Below, piece by piece: positions 28,376 through 36,288 of a stretch of 64,000 bases of DNA (positions are counted from its first letter, which is position 1; each line of letters begins with the position of its first letter). The stretch is from Gemmatimonadota bacterium (GTDB lineage Bacteria; JAAXHH01). The position numbers and the translations under genes were made by a program. The notes under the pieces were generated by a model. The model was not told where the DNA came from. It saw nothing but the letters and a program-made list of their open reading frames with translations, and made no database searches. The stretch lies in assembly GCA_009838645.1 (NCBI GenBank), contig VXRC01000049.1, positions 372,001-436,000 on the forward strand, given 5' to 3'.

Positions 28376-29260
28376 ATGTCCGCGTTCGAAGGTATTCTGC
28401 CCGCTATCATCACCCCGATGCACAGCGACGGCAGTTTCAATGAAGAGGCGTTCCGCCGGGTCATGGAATTCAATATCGAGGCCGGTGTCCACGGATTCTG
28501 GATCGCGGGCGGGACGGGGGAAAGCATCCTGCTCAGCGACGAGGAGAACATGCGGATCGCTACGGCGTCCGCGGACCAGTCCCGGGGCCGGGTAAACAAT
28601 ATCATGCATGTCGGCGCCGCGACCACGGAAAGGGCGGCCCGGCTGGCCGAACATGCCGCGGGCGCCGGGGTGGAGGCCATCTGCTGCGTGCCGCCTTTCT
28701 TCTATGGCCGGACCGACGAAGCCATCGCCGAACACTACCGCGTCGTAGCGGCCGCGGCGGACCTTCCCCTGTTCGTCTACAACCTGCCCCAGTCCACGGG
28801 CGTGGAGATCACACCTGCACTGATGAAGAAGATCCAGGATAAGGTGCCGCAACTGACCGGACTCAAGCACTCGTCGCAGGTTTTTGCCAACGTGCGCAGC
28901 TTCTCGGCCATGGGGCTGAATTGCCTGGTAGGCAACCACCAGTTAATGCTCCCGGCCCTGACGATCGGCGCTACGGGCTGTGTGGACGGACCGCCGGTTA
29001 TAGCGCCGGAATACTGGGTGGAAATCTGGAAGGCCTACCGTGCGGGGGATCTCGTACGGGCCCAATCCGCGCAGGACCGCGCCAGCGGGGTGTGGGTCTC
29101 TCTGGGCGCGTGCGGCGGCGAGTTCCATTCGGTAGCCAAGGCGGCCCTCAGCGAGCGGTTGGGCATCGAATGCGGGACGGCGCGACCGCCGGGAAGACCC
29201 TTGTCGATGAAACAACGGGAAGCACTGCGCGGGACCGTGGCCGAACTCGGTCTCGTGTAA
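28376..29260 (+). CDS. DapA-family aldolase (dihydrodipicolinate synthase / N-acetylneuraminate lyase superfamily)
   Basis: 294 aa class I TIM-barrel aldolase. Schiff-base Lys is in TGLKHSSQ, the catalytic Tyr in FVYNLPQSTG, and the 2-keto-acid carboxylate-binding loop is GGTGESILLSDEE. The superfamily includes DHDPS, NanA, KDG aldolase and 5-keto-4-deoxyglucarate dehydratase. The lack of lysine-pathway neighbours and the sugar-acid genes nearby favour a catabolic role. Start ATG 28376 is supported by AGGAAGGAG 8 nt upstream, rather than the ATG 45 codons earlier. Confidence 0.87.
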   Translation: MSAFEGILPAIITPMHSDGSFNEEAFRRVMEFNIEAGVHGFWIAGGTGESILLSDEENMRIATASADQSRGRVNNIMHVGAATTERAARLAEHAAGAGVEAICCVPPFFYGRTDEAIAEHYRVVAAAADLPLFVYNLPQSTGVEITPALMKKIQDKVPQLTGLKHSSQVFANVRSFSAMGLNCLVGNHQLMLPALTIGATGCVDGPPVIAPEYWVEIWKAYRAGDLVRAQSAQDRASGVWVSLGACGGEFHSVAKAALSERLGIECGTARPPGRPLSMKQREALRGTVAELGLV

Positions 29261-29267
29261 CGGACCG

Positions 29268-30326
29268 TCATTTCGATAGTCGCCTGACGATGTCGTCGCC
29301 CACTTCCACGGTACTCGACCCGCCCCCGATGTCGGGCGTGCGAACCCGCCCTTCGGCGAGGTTCTCCGATACCGCTTCGCGAATGGCCGCTCCGGCCCTT
29401 TCGTCACCCAGAAACTCGACCATCATGGCCGCCGCGAGGATCGTGGCTATGGGATTGACCTGGCGCTTTCCGATGAGTTCGAAGGCTGACCCGTGGACCG
29501 GCTCGAACATGGAGGGATGAATCCGTTCGGGGTTCAGGTTCGCGCTGGGCGCAAGCCCCATACTGCCCACGGTGATCGCCGAAATATCGGTCAGGATGTC
29601 GCCGAAGAGGTTCGAGGCCACCACGACGTCAAAATCCTGGGGCCGGCGCACGAAGTCCATGGCCGCCGCGTCGATGAGAAGGGATTCGGTCTCGACGTCT
29701 CCGTACTCCGCCTTCACGCTGTCGAATACCTCGTCCCAGAAAACCATGCCATGGCCCTGGGCGTTCGACTTCGTGATGGACGTGACCTTGCGCCGGCCGT
29801 CACGGCGCCGCGCTTCCTCGAAGGCGTAGTGGATGATGCGCTCGGTGCCGTGCCGCGTGAAGACTGAGGTCTGAACCGCGACCTCCTGGTCGGTCCGTTG
29901 ATACACCCGCCCTCCGATATCGGCGTATTCCCCTTCGGTATTCTCCCGGATGACCACCAGGTCGATGTCGCCGGCCCCCTTTCCCGCCAGGGGAGACTGC
30001 ACGCCCGCGTACAGGTAGGCGGGCCGGACGCAGGCATACTGGTCGAATCTGCGCCGAATCGGGAGAATCAGGTTGTTCAGGGTGATGTGGTCCTGCACCT
30101 CCTCGTCGCCGACCGCGCCGAAGAAAATGGCGTCGAAGGTCGCGAGCCGTTCCAGCCCGCCCTCGGGAATGAACCTTCCCGTCCGCTTGTAGCGATCGGA
30201 ACTCCAGTCGAAACGGGTGAAACGAAAGGCCGGGGCCCCCAGAGCTTCGAGCGCCTTGATGCCTTCCTCGATGACTTCGGGACCGACGCCGTCTCCGCCG
30301 ATCACGGCGATTTCATAATTGGGCAT
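29268..30326 (-). CDS. tartrate/D-malate/isopropylmalate dehydrogenase family protein
   Basis: 352 aa beta-decarboxylating NAD-dependent dehydrogenase. Visible are GGDGVGPEV, the substrate-binding RENTEGEYAD, SITKSNAQGHGMVFW with the catalytic Lys, the metal-binding DAAAMDFV...DILTDISAITVGSMGLAPSAN, and the NAD-binding EPVHGSAFELIGK. The combination looks like tartrate dehydrogenase/decarboxylase or D-malate dehydrogenase rather than LeuB, and no leu genes are near. It converges on the DapA-family gene (7 bp gap). Confidence 0.87.
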   Translation of the reverse strand: MPNYEIAVIGGDGVGPEVIEEGIKALEALGAPAFRFTRFDWSSDRYKRTGRFIPEGGLERLATFDAIFFGAVGDEEVQDHITLNNLILPIRRRFDQYACVRPAYLYAGVQSPLAGKGAGDIDLVVIRENTEGEYADIGGRVYQRTDQEVAVQTSVFTRHGTERIIHYAFEEARRRDGRRKVTSITKSNAQGHGMVFWDEVFDSVKAEYGDVETESLLIDAAAMDFVRRPQDFDVVVASNLFGDILTDISAITVGSMGLAPSANLNPERIHPSMFEPVHGSAFELIGKRQVNPIATILAAAMMVEFLGDERAGAAIREAVSENLAEGRVRTPDIGGGSSTVEVGDDIVRRLSK

Positions 30327-30424
30327 GTTAGAATGAACCGATGTGCCTTTCCAGGGTTAGTCGTCAGGGAAGCGTGGATCAGGGGGATTTCACTCAGGTC
30401 GAGGCAGCAAGGCATGTGCGCTGT

Positions 30425-30991
30425 TCAGGAGTCGACGCCTCCGGCGGAACATTCTTCGCAAATCCACGCGGCGCGGGTCATCCCGCCCGCGGGGATCTCC
30501 GTCTCGTAGTCCTGTAAAACCGGCACCCGGGTCCTGCCGCAGAAGTCGCATTTGCCGGTCAGCTTTGGATGCCTGCCAGCCGGCTTTTCCTCACGGATCC
30601 GGGACACCATGTCTTCATTGAGAAACGGTTTGGCGAACTGCCGCGCGAATCCGAGCACCTGACGGTCCGTTTCGGTATCCAGCGCACGGCGGACGATGGG
30701 TTCGAAGGCCGGATCGGTGGGACAGCCTCCGTCCTCCAGCGTATGCCATGCCCGCCGGCGGACCCGGGCGTCTTCATCCTCCATCATCCGGTAAAGCGCC
30801 TTCCAGACTTCCTCGTTTCGGTGACGGACGTGGCACGGACACATGTAGGTCGCGGCAACGATACGGTCTTCGGGATCTCCGCTTTCGGACAGGCGCAGGA
30901 GTTCCGCGATGTCTTCACGGCTCACGCGTTCCTCGCCCGGCTTCCGCCAGGCCTTCTGGTGACGGTTGAGTCCGCTGTTCCGTCTGCCCAT
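30425..30991 (-). CDS. HEAT-repeat protein with C-terminal zinc knuckle
   Basis: 188 aa. Residues 20-135 are HEAT-like helices (SGDPEDRIVAATYMCPCHVR, DEDARVRRRAWHTLEDGG, DRQVLGFARQFAKP). Residues 148-185 hold CDFCGR...ICEEC, a four-Cys ClpX-like treble-clef zinc site. An extra CPCH sits in the first HEAT hairpin. Function unknown; the protein is likely a scaffold or protein-interaction module. It is transcribed with the downstream tartrate-dehydrogenase-like gene (98 bp gap) and 13 bp after the FAH-family gene. Confidence 0.75.
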   Translation of the reverse strand: MGRRNSGLNRHQKAWRKPGEERVSREDIAELLRLSESGDPEDRIVAATYMCPCHVRHRNEEVWKALYRMMEDEDARVRRRAWHTLEDGGCPTDPAFEPIVRRALDTETDRQVLGFARQFAKPFLNEDMVSRIREEKPAGRHPKLTGKCDFCGRTRVPVLQDYETEIPAGGMTRAAWICEECSAGGVDS

Positions 30992-31004
30992 CGCTTTGTC
31001 CTGG

Positions 31005-31910
31005 TCAGAGTTGCTGCACGGGATTGGAGAGCACGCCGATCTGGGGAGAGGCGATCATCACGATGTCGTCCTCTCGCAGTCCCAGATCGTTCGGCACGAT
31101 GATGCCCGTGCCCGTGGAAACGACCGTACCCGCGGGGATCAGGTTGTCCCGGTAGAGGTACTCGTTCAACTCCTCGAAACTGCGCGCCAGCTGCGAAGTG
31201 TTGGCCTCTCCCTCGAACACGACGGCGTCGTCCCGCAGAATCCGGCAATGAATGTCGATATCGTAGGGATCGTCGATCTCGTCCGCGGTGACCAGCGCGG
31301 GTCCGAGCGCGCAACAGCCCTGGTAGATCTTGGACTGGTTGAGGTAGAGCGGATTCGCCTTCTCGATATCCCAGGCCGAAACGTCGTTGCACAGGGTGTA
31401 GCCGACGATTTCGCCTTCATCGCCCAGCACGTAGGCCAGTTCGGGCTCGGTGGCGGTGAAGTTCGAGTCGCCGCGCACGCAAATGGGCGCGTTGGGTCCG
31501 GAACAACGGGACGCGGTGGCCTTGAAGAAGGATTCGGGCCGGTCGGACTGGTATACCTGGTCATAAATGGTCTGCTGGGCGTCGTCGTCCCTGAATTCGG
31601 CGCTCCGCTTGTAGGTCACGCCAAAGCCCCACACCTCGGGCGAGAAGATCGGTACCATCAGGTGCGGGACGCCCACGTCCGGCGTAACGTCGAGCGATTC
31701 GTAGGTAAACCCGGTCAATTGGCCGTCGTAGTCGTTCATGGCGCGTTCGACGAGCTCGGAAAGCGAGAGACGAGCCGTTCCGGATACGTACAGGAGGTCG
31801 TTGACGGTCTCCACCTCCGGCATGACCTCTGAAAGGTCGATGACCTGGTCGTCCTGGAAGATGCCCACGCCGGACTCCTGGCCGGGTTCGTAGAATTGAA
31901 CCAGTTTCAT
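31005..31910 (-). CDS. fumarylacetoacetate hydrolase (FAH)-family protein, 2-keto-3-deoxy-sugar-acid dehydratase-like
   Basis: 301 aa. FAH fold with the metal-binding ATEPELAYVLGDEGEIVGYT and NDVSAWDIE segments. The GFGVTYKRSAEFR opening and the SDRPESFFKA motif are like 2-dehydro-3-deoxy-D-arabinonate dehydratases of non-phosphorylated pentose pathways, so hydrolysis or dehydration of a 2-keto-3-deoxy acid is likely. A DapA-family aldolase, a beta-decarboxylating dehydrogenase and enolase-superfamily genes in the window fit such a route. Its own promoter lies 60-90 bp upstream. Confidence 0.87.
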   Translation of the reverse strand: MKLVQFYEPGQESGVGIFQDDQVIDLSEVMPEVETVNDLLYVSGTARLSLSELVERAMNDYDGQLTGFTYESLDVTPDVGVPHLMVPIFSPEVWGFGVTYKRSAEFRDDDAQQTIYDQVYQSDRPESFFKATASRCSGPNAPICVRGDSNFTATEPELAYVLGDEGEIVGYTLCNDVSAWDIEKANPLYLNQSKIYQGCCALGPALVTADEIDDPYDIDIHCRILRDDAVVFEGEANTSQLARSFEELNEYLYRDNLIPAGTVVSTGTGIIVPNDLGLREDDIVMIASPQIGVLSNPVQQL

Positions 31911-31971
31911 TCGAGATTCCCCGTATTCAAGGAGTGTTTTACCGGATTCATAGATGAAAAAAGCACAGGTA

Positions 31972-31999
31972 AAGATAGGATTCCAGCGCCTTGTGTAAA
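31972..31999 (-). promoter_or_regulatory. putative promoter for FAH-family gene
   Basis: Minus strand -35 TTTACA (31999-31994), 16-bp spacer, -10 TATCTT (31977-31972). The predicted start is about 55 nt before the ATG at 31910. Confidence 0.5.
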
Positions 32000-32088
32000 G
32001 GGAAATCTGTCCCGCGTCCGGGGGTGTCGTTTGCGGTTAGTGCTTGATCGCAGGCCTGGCGAACATTACCATTGGAAGAGCTTTTTTG

Positions 32089-32119
32089 TTGAAGTGGGAA
32101 ATGCTGTATGGTGTATACT
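32089..32119 (+). promoter_or_regulatory. weak candidate promoter for the multiheme cytochrome
   Basis: -35 TTGAAG (32089-32094) and -10 TATACT (32114-32119) with a long 19-bp spacer, 62 bp before the GTG start. Confidence 0.35.
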
Positions 32120-32180
32120 ATTCCGTTTGCAGTGTCGTATCTACAGTTGGTCGTAAACCACAACCCAGAAAGCACGCCGA

Positions 32181-32984
32181 GTGTCCTTTTTACTCCGGAC
32201 CGCCGCCGTTCTGATCATGCTGACCTTCGTGCTTGGCGTGATTCTGCCCACGGCCCGCGGGCAACGCACCCCCGATTTTCAACGCACCCCCGATTCTCCC
32301 GTTACGAGTTGGCAGAAGCTTGAGACGCGGATGACCGACAACTGCGCCCTGTGCCACCAGCGTCTGGGTGAACCCCTCGCCAGGCAGGTCGCCGAGTGGC
32401 AGGGCAGCATACATGCCTGGCGCGGCGTCTTCTGCGACACGTGCCACGGGGGCGATCCCACCAGCACCATACTCACCGTGGCCATGGGCGAGCAGAACGG
32501 GTTCATGGACGCACCGCTGCCCGAAGCCATCCCGGAAGACTGCGGACGCTGCCACCCCGAGGCCCTGGAGAGCTTCTGGGAAAGTGCCCACGGGGATCTG
32601 TTCGAAGCCAATGACTTCGAACCCGAATGCGTCACCTGCCACAACAGCCACGACGTGACGGAAGTGCACATCGACATGGTGTCCATCACCGCGCCCTGCG
32701 GCGAATGCCACGACCAGGACTACATCGACGAGGTCCGCAATCCCCTGATCGACACGGACGGGAGAATCGAAAGGCTCTACGAAGAGATCCTGGCCATGCC
32801 CGGCGACAACCCCAATGTGCCTTATCTCCGCAACCGTCTCGTCCGCGTCCGCAAGGAGTTCCGCGGCCTGGCGCACTACCTGGCCACCAACACCATCGTC
32901 ACCAAGCGGCAAGCCATCGACCGGGAACTCGACTACATCGAATTCATGCTGCATTTCGATGACAGCACGGTCGAAGGCAAGTAG
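32181..32984 (+). CDS. secreted pentaheme c-type cytochrome
   Basis: 267 aa. GTG start, then a signal peptide (LLRTAAVLIMLTFVLGVILP, cleavage near ARG-Q). Five CxxCH haem sites: C55ALCH, C85DTCH, C121GRCH, C150VTCH and C173GECH. The last 90 residues are helical and haem-free. Spare histidines (SIHAW, SAHGD, NSHDV) could be distal ligands, the NapC/NrfH/cytochrome c3-like arrangement. It is probably a periplasmic electron carrier. No partner oxidoreductase or maturation gene is adjacent. A duplicated 18-bp segment encodes QRTPD twice right after the signal peptide. Confidence 0.88.
   Translation: MSFLLRTAAVLIMLTFVLGVILPTARGQRTPDFQRTPDSPVTSWQKLETRMTDNCALCHQRLGEPLARQVAEWQGSIHAWRGVFCDTCHGGDPTSTILTVAMGEQNGFMDAPLPEAIPEDCGRCHPEALESFWESAHGDLFEANDFEPECVTCHNSHDVTEVHIDMVSITAPCGECHDQDYIDEVRNPLIDTDGRIERLYEEILAMPGDNPNVPYLRNRLVRVRKEFRGLAHYLATNTIVTKRQAIDRELDYIEFMLHFDDSTVEGK
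32262..32297. repeat. 18-bp tandem duplication in cytochrome gene
   Basis: Two 18-bp copies (32262-32279, 32280-32297) differing only at the last two bases, giving repeated QRTPD just past the signal peptide cleavage site. Confidence 0.9.
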
Positions 32985-33073
32985 CCGGAAGACCGTGTTC
33001 AGCCCCTCGGTTTCCCCCGAAGTTTCCCCCAAAACCGCCACACCGGATTTTCGCTTTTCCAGGGTTATTTCTG

Positions 33074-33102
33074 TTGACTTTCCCCGTGGTCGCCGCTAAT
33101 TT
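33074..33102 (+). promoter_or_regulatory. putative promoter for tRNA-Phe
   Basis: -35 TTGACT (33074-33079), 17-bp spacer, -10 TAATTT (33097-33102), ending 24 bp before the mature tRNA 5' end. Confidence 0.5.
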
Positions 33103-33126
33103 TGACTGGCTTTGCCCGAGACGATT

Positions 33127-33199
33127 GCCGAGGTAGCTCAGGCGGTAGAGCAGTGGACTGAAAATCCATGTGTCGACAGTTCGACTCTGTCCCTCGGCA
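33127..33199 (+). tRNA. tRNA-Phe (anticodon GAA)
   Basis: 73 nt cloverleaf. Acceptor GCCGAGG pairs with CCTCGGC with discriminator A33199. D-stem GCTC/GAGC; anticodon stem GTGGA/TCCAT (one G-T pair) with loop CTGAAAA and anticodon GAA at 33160-33162; five-base variable loop; T-arm GACAG-TTCGACT-CTGTC. CCA is not encoded. Confidence 0.97.
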
Positions 33200-33235
33200 T
33201 TTTCCAGAATACAACGAATATCCCGCTTCGAAACG

Positions 33236-33325
33236 GGCCTACTGGCTGGCGTGGCCCGCACCGGCATGGCCCGCGCCGGTGAGCCCCGTCCAGACCTGGA
33301 CCGCGCCGGCGTGGTTCGTACTGGC
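33236..33325. repeat. degenerate 15-bp tandem array downstream of tRNA-Phe
   Basis: Six consecutive 15-bp units starting at 33236, best seen at 33251-33265 and 33266-33280 (GTGGCCCGCACCGGC-like). Later units are degenerate but keep the period. In one plus frame they read as pentapeptides VARTG, MARAG, EPRPD, LDRAG, VVRTG, but no start, RBS or conserved protein supports coding. The 33200-33616 gap holds this array, a 41-bp repeat and no convincing gene. Confidence 0.7.
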
Positions 33326-33445
33326 CGGGTCCACAGACCACATCATCCAGCGTGCCGTACCCGGTGCGCTCCCCTGGCGGGACCGGCAAACCCCAGTTGC
33401 CACGCTCGCAAGCCCCGGATCCTGTTTCCACTGCAACCTTTCTTG

Positions 33446-33527
33446 AGCCGAACGAGTCGAAACGATCGACATCAGTCCGCATTAACGGCCGATCGAGTCG
33501 AAACGATCGACATCAGTCCGTATGAAC
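33446..33527. repeat. 41-bp tandem direct repeat upstream of ABC permease
   Basis: Two copies with an identical 27-bp core (33453-33479 and 33494-33520, offset 41 bp); a third partial copy starts at 33528 (GGCCGATC). The core includes the short inverted pieces TCGA and CGATCG. The array ends about 90 bp before the permease ATG. Confidence 0.85.
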
Positions 33528-33616
33528 GGCCGATCAAGCACGTCGAATGCGTACCGAAGCCGCGCTAACGCGCCGATTCACCCGAGTTCCCGCTCGAGAC
33601 AGGATACCACGCGATC

Positions 33617-36037
33617 ATGTTCCGCAACTACCTCACGATTGCCTATCGTAACGCCCTGCGCCACAAAGGATACGCCTTAATCAACGTCATGGGCCTCGCG
33701 GTCGGGATGACCTGTTGCATCCTGATCCTGCTATACGTCCAAAACGAACTCGGTTATGACCGGTACGCGTCCCGGCACGACCGCATCTACCGGCTCACCA
33801 TGGCGATCGAGACGCCGGACAGGGCGGAAACCCGCACCGCGCGAAGTCCGACGGCCTGGGGGTGGATGCTGACCGACGCCTTCCCCGAAGTCGAAGGATT
33901 CACTCGCATCAAGGCGCCGCTGGTCTCCTGGCAGGTCACGTACGTGGAAGGCAACAGACGGTTCAATGAACCCGGTTTCTACTTCGCGGATCCCGGCATC
34001 CTGGATCTGTTCGACTTCAACCTGGTGCGCGGCGACGCGAACACGGCCCTGAACGCCCCCAATACGGTGGTCATGACCGAATCCACGGCGGCCAGGTACT
34101 TCGGAGACGAGGATGCCCTGGGCAAGGTGATCCGGATCGACAACACGTACGACCTGACCGTTACTGGCGTTATGGAGGACGTGCCGCGCAATTCCCATAT
34201 GACCTTCGGCTTCCTGGGATCCTTCGAAACCCTGAACGTCAACCCCATCTACGGGGGAACGGATTACGGCAGGAATACGCAGAACTTCGGTCCGGACCTG
34301 TATACCTACCTTCTACTCGCCGAAGGTATCCCGCCCGAATCCCTCGATCCGAAACTGGCGGAGTTCATCGAATCGCGCTACGGACCGGCCCTGAACCAGT
34401 TCAACGCGCAGATCGAAGCCGAACTCCAACCGCTGACCAGCATACATTTGCATTCGAATCTAGACGGGGAACTCGGCGCTAACAGCGATATCGCCTACAT
34501 CTACATCTTCTCGGCCGTTGCGTTCTTTCTCCTGTTGATCGCCTGCATCAACTTCATGAACCTGGCGACGGCCCGATCTGCCGGCCGCGCCCGGGAAGTC
34601 GGCATCCGCAAGGTGCTGGGGGCGTTCCGCGTTCAGTTGATCGGCCAGTTCATGGGCGAATCCACGATCATGGCGGTAATTTCACTGTTCCTTGCCGTGG
34701 GTCTGGTCTACGCGTTTCTTCCCGCGTTCAACGCCCTGGCCGGCAAGGTCCTGGTCTTTGCCTTCGACGATATGAGCATGGCATTCGGCCTGATCGGCAT
34801 CGTGGTACTGGCCGGTGCGCTGGCCGGAAGCTACCCGGCGCTGTTCCTGTCGTCGTTCCAACCCGTCTCCGTGCTGAAGGGCTCCTCCAGGGCGGGTACG
34901 GTGAACACGAACCTGCGGAAGATACTGGTCGTGCTGCAATTCGTGATCTCCGTCGTGTTCATCATCGGCACGGGCGCGGTAGCGGACCAGATGCGGTTCG
35001 TGCAGGACAAACACCTGGGATTCGACAAAGAACAACTGGTGGTCATGCCGCTCGGAGATCCCAGACAGCGCCTGATATACAATGCCTACAAGGATCAAAT
35101 CAGCAGTTATCCCAACGTATTGGGCGTTACGGTGGCAAACGAAATGCCGGGCGGCCTGGTGAACGACATCCTCTTCACGCCGGACGGCGCGCCGGAAGAG
35201 GAACTGGTCCGCATCAACAACATGTGGATCGATCACGATTTCATCCGCACGATGAACATCGAACTCACGGCGGGACGCGATTTTTCCAGATCCTTCCCCA
35301 CGGATACGCTGCAGGCGTTCGTGATCAACGAGGCCGCCGTGAAATGGCTGGGTTGGGAAGGCGCTCCGCTCGACAAGAAAATCCGCCTGGGGAACTTCAA
35401 GGACGGCCGGGTCATCGGCGTCGTGCGGGACTTCCACGTGCGGTCGCTGCACAGCGGCATCGAACCGATGATGCTGCAGCTGGCGCCCGGCCCGGATCCG
35501 CTCCACTATCTCGCGATCAGGATCGCGCCGGATGACGTGGCCGAAACGATGGGATTCCTGGAAAACAGCTGGCGCGAGATCTATCCGGACGATTCGTTCA
35601 CGTATTCGTTTCTCGACGAGGACTTCAACCGGCTGTACCAGAATGAAGTACGGCAGGGAAGCATCTTCCGCAGCTTTTCCTTACTGGCCGTCTTCATCGC
35701 GTGCCTGGGTCTGCTGGGACTCGCTTCCTTCACGGCGGAACAGCGAACCCGGGAAATCGGGGTGCGGAAAGTGCTGGGGGCATCCGCGTCCGGCATCGTC
35801 GCGCTGCTTTCGAAAGAATACGTCCGGCTGGTCGTATATGCCAACCTCATTGCCTGGCCCATCGCTTACTTCGTGATGAACGACTGGCTCGACGGCTTCG
35901 CGTACCGTACGGACCTTTCTCCCTGGATATTCGTGCTCGCCGCGGCACTGGCCATCGCCGTTACCATGCTTACCGTAAGCTACAGAGCCGTCAGCGTCGC
36001 CCATACCGATCCCGTGGACGCCCTGCAGCACGAGTGA
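33617..36037 (+). CDS. ABC transporter permease, MacB/FtsX type (orphan, double-FtsX)
   Basis: 806 aa. N-terminal anchor helix (HKGYALINVMGLAVGMTCCI), a large periplasmic MacB_PCD domain (about 45-270), an FtsX helix bundle (about 285-410) with ARSAGRAREVGIRKVLGAFR, a second periplasmic part, and a C-terminal FtsX bundle with the matching EQRTREIGVRKVLGASASGI. This duplicated-permease layout is common in FCB bacteria and Acidobacteria. Such proteins work in mechanotransmission or export with a separate ATPase, and no ATPase gene is adjacent. The last nine codons and stop are duplicated in the DNA just downstream. Confidence 0.92.
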   Translation: MFRNYLTIAYRNALRHKGYALINVMGLAVGMTCCILILLYVQNELGYDRYASRHDRIYRLTMAIETPDRAETRTARSPTAWGWMLTDAFPEVEGFTRIKAPLVSWQVTYVEGNRRFNEPGFYFADPGILDLFDFNLVRGDANTALNAPNTVVMTESTAARYFGDEDALGKVIRIDNTYDLTVTGVMEDVPRNSHMTFGFLGSFETLNVNPIYGGTDYGRNTQNFGPDLYTYLLLAEGIPPESLDPKLAEFIESRYGPALNQFNAQIEAELQPLTSIHLHSNLDGELGANSDIAYIYIFSAVAFFLLLIACINFMNLATARSAGRAREVGIRKVLGAFRVQLIGQFMGESTIMAVISLFLAVGLVYAFLPAFNALAGKVLVFAFDDMSMAFGLIGIVVLAGALAGSYPALFLSSFQPVSVLKGSSRAGTVNTNLRKILVVLQFVISVVFIIGTGAVADQMRFVQDKHLGFDKEQLVVMPLGDPRQRLIYNAYKDQISSYPNVLGVTVANEMPGGLVNDILFTPDGAPEEELVRINNMWIDHDFIRTMNIELTAGRDFSRSFPTDTLQAFVINEAAVKWLGWEGAPLDKKIRLGNFKDGRVIGVVRDFHVRSLHSGIEPMMLQLAPGPDPLHYLAIRIAPDDVAETMGFLENSWREIYPDDSFTYSFLDEDFNRLYQNEVRQGSIFRSFSLLAVFIACLGLLGLASFTAEQRTREIGVRKVLGASASGIVALLSKEYVRLVVYANLIAWPIAYFVMNDWLDGFAYRTDLSPWIFVLAAALAIAVTMLTVSYRAVSVAHTDPVDALQHE

Positions 36038-36066
36038 ACCGTGGACGCCCTGCAGCACGAGTGAAC
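36013..36066. repeat. perfect 27-bp tandem duplication including the ABC permease stop codon
   Basis: Copies 36013-36039 and 36040-36066 are identical. The first contains the final codons and TGA of the permease (stop ends at 36037); the second repeats the same C-terminus and stop out of use. Confidence 0.95.
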
Positions 36067-36094
36067 TGTCTGCGCCCCTGCGTCAATTTCAGGT

Positions 36095-36123
36095 TTGACG
36101 ACCTCCCCGTTCGAATGTAGATT
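36095..36123 (+). promoter_or_regulatory. putative promoter for PhyH-HEAT gene
   Basis: -35 TTGACG (36095-36100), 17-bp spacer, -10 TAGATT (36118-36123). The predicted start at about 36130 is almost on an in-frame ATG at 36133, so a leaderless longer product is possible. Confidence 0.5.
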
Positions 36124-36140
36124 CCTTCGACCATGCGCTG

Positions 36141-36194
36141 GCCCTGCCGAGGCCCTGCCGAGCCCTACCGAGGCCCTGCCGAGGCCCTGCCAAC
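36141..36194. repeat. 11-bp tandem array (5 units) before PhyH-HEAT gene
   Basis: Five units of GCCCTGCCGAG (one 10 bp, one with a single change, the last diverging) between the promoter and the conserved part of the PhyH-HEAT gene. If the ATG at 36133 is used they encode an Ala/Glu/Pro/Arg-rich leader. Confidence 0.85.
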
Positions 36195-36288
36195 GTGGCG
36201 CCCAGACTGGCGTTCAGGCAAGCACTATGGCAAGCGCTCCGGTATCAGGATCGCCCCAGGGCCTGTGCCTTCGGATCACCATGCGAAC

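Noticed and set aside
33446-33527. CRISPR-like array
   Set aside because: Only two copies, no unique spacers of regular length, no cas genes; it is a plain 41-bp tandem repeat.
33170-33568. 132-codon frame with pentapeptide-like VARTG/MARAG units
   Set aside because: It begins inside the tRNA, has no RBS and follows the 15-bp DNA period; it looks like a repeat read-through, not a gene.
33127-33616. Integrated element at tRNA-Phe
   Set aside because: No integrase, no duplicated tRNA 3' end and no mobility genes within the window.
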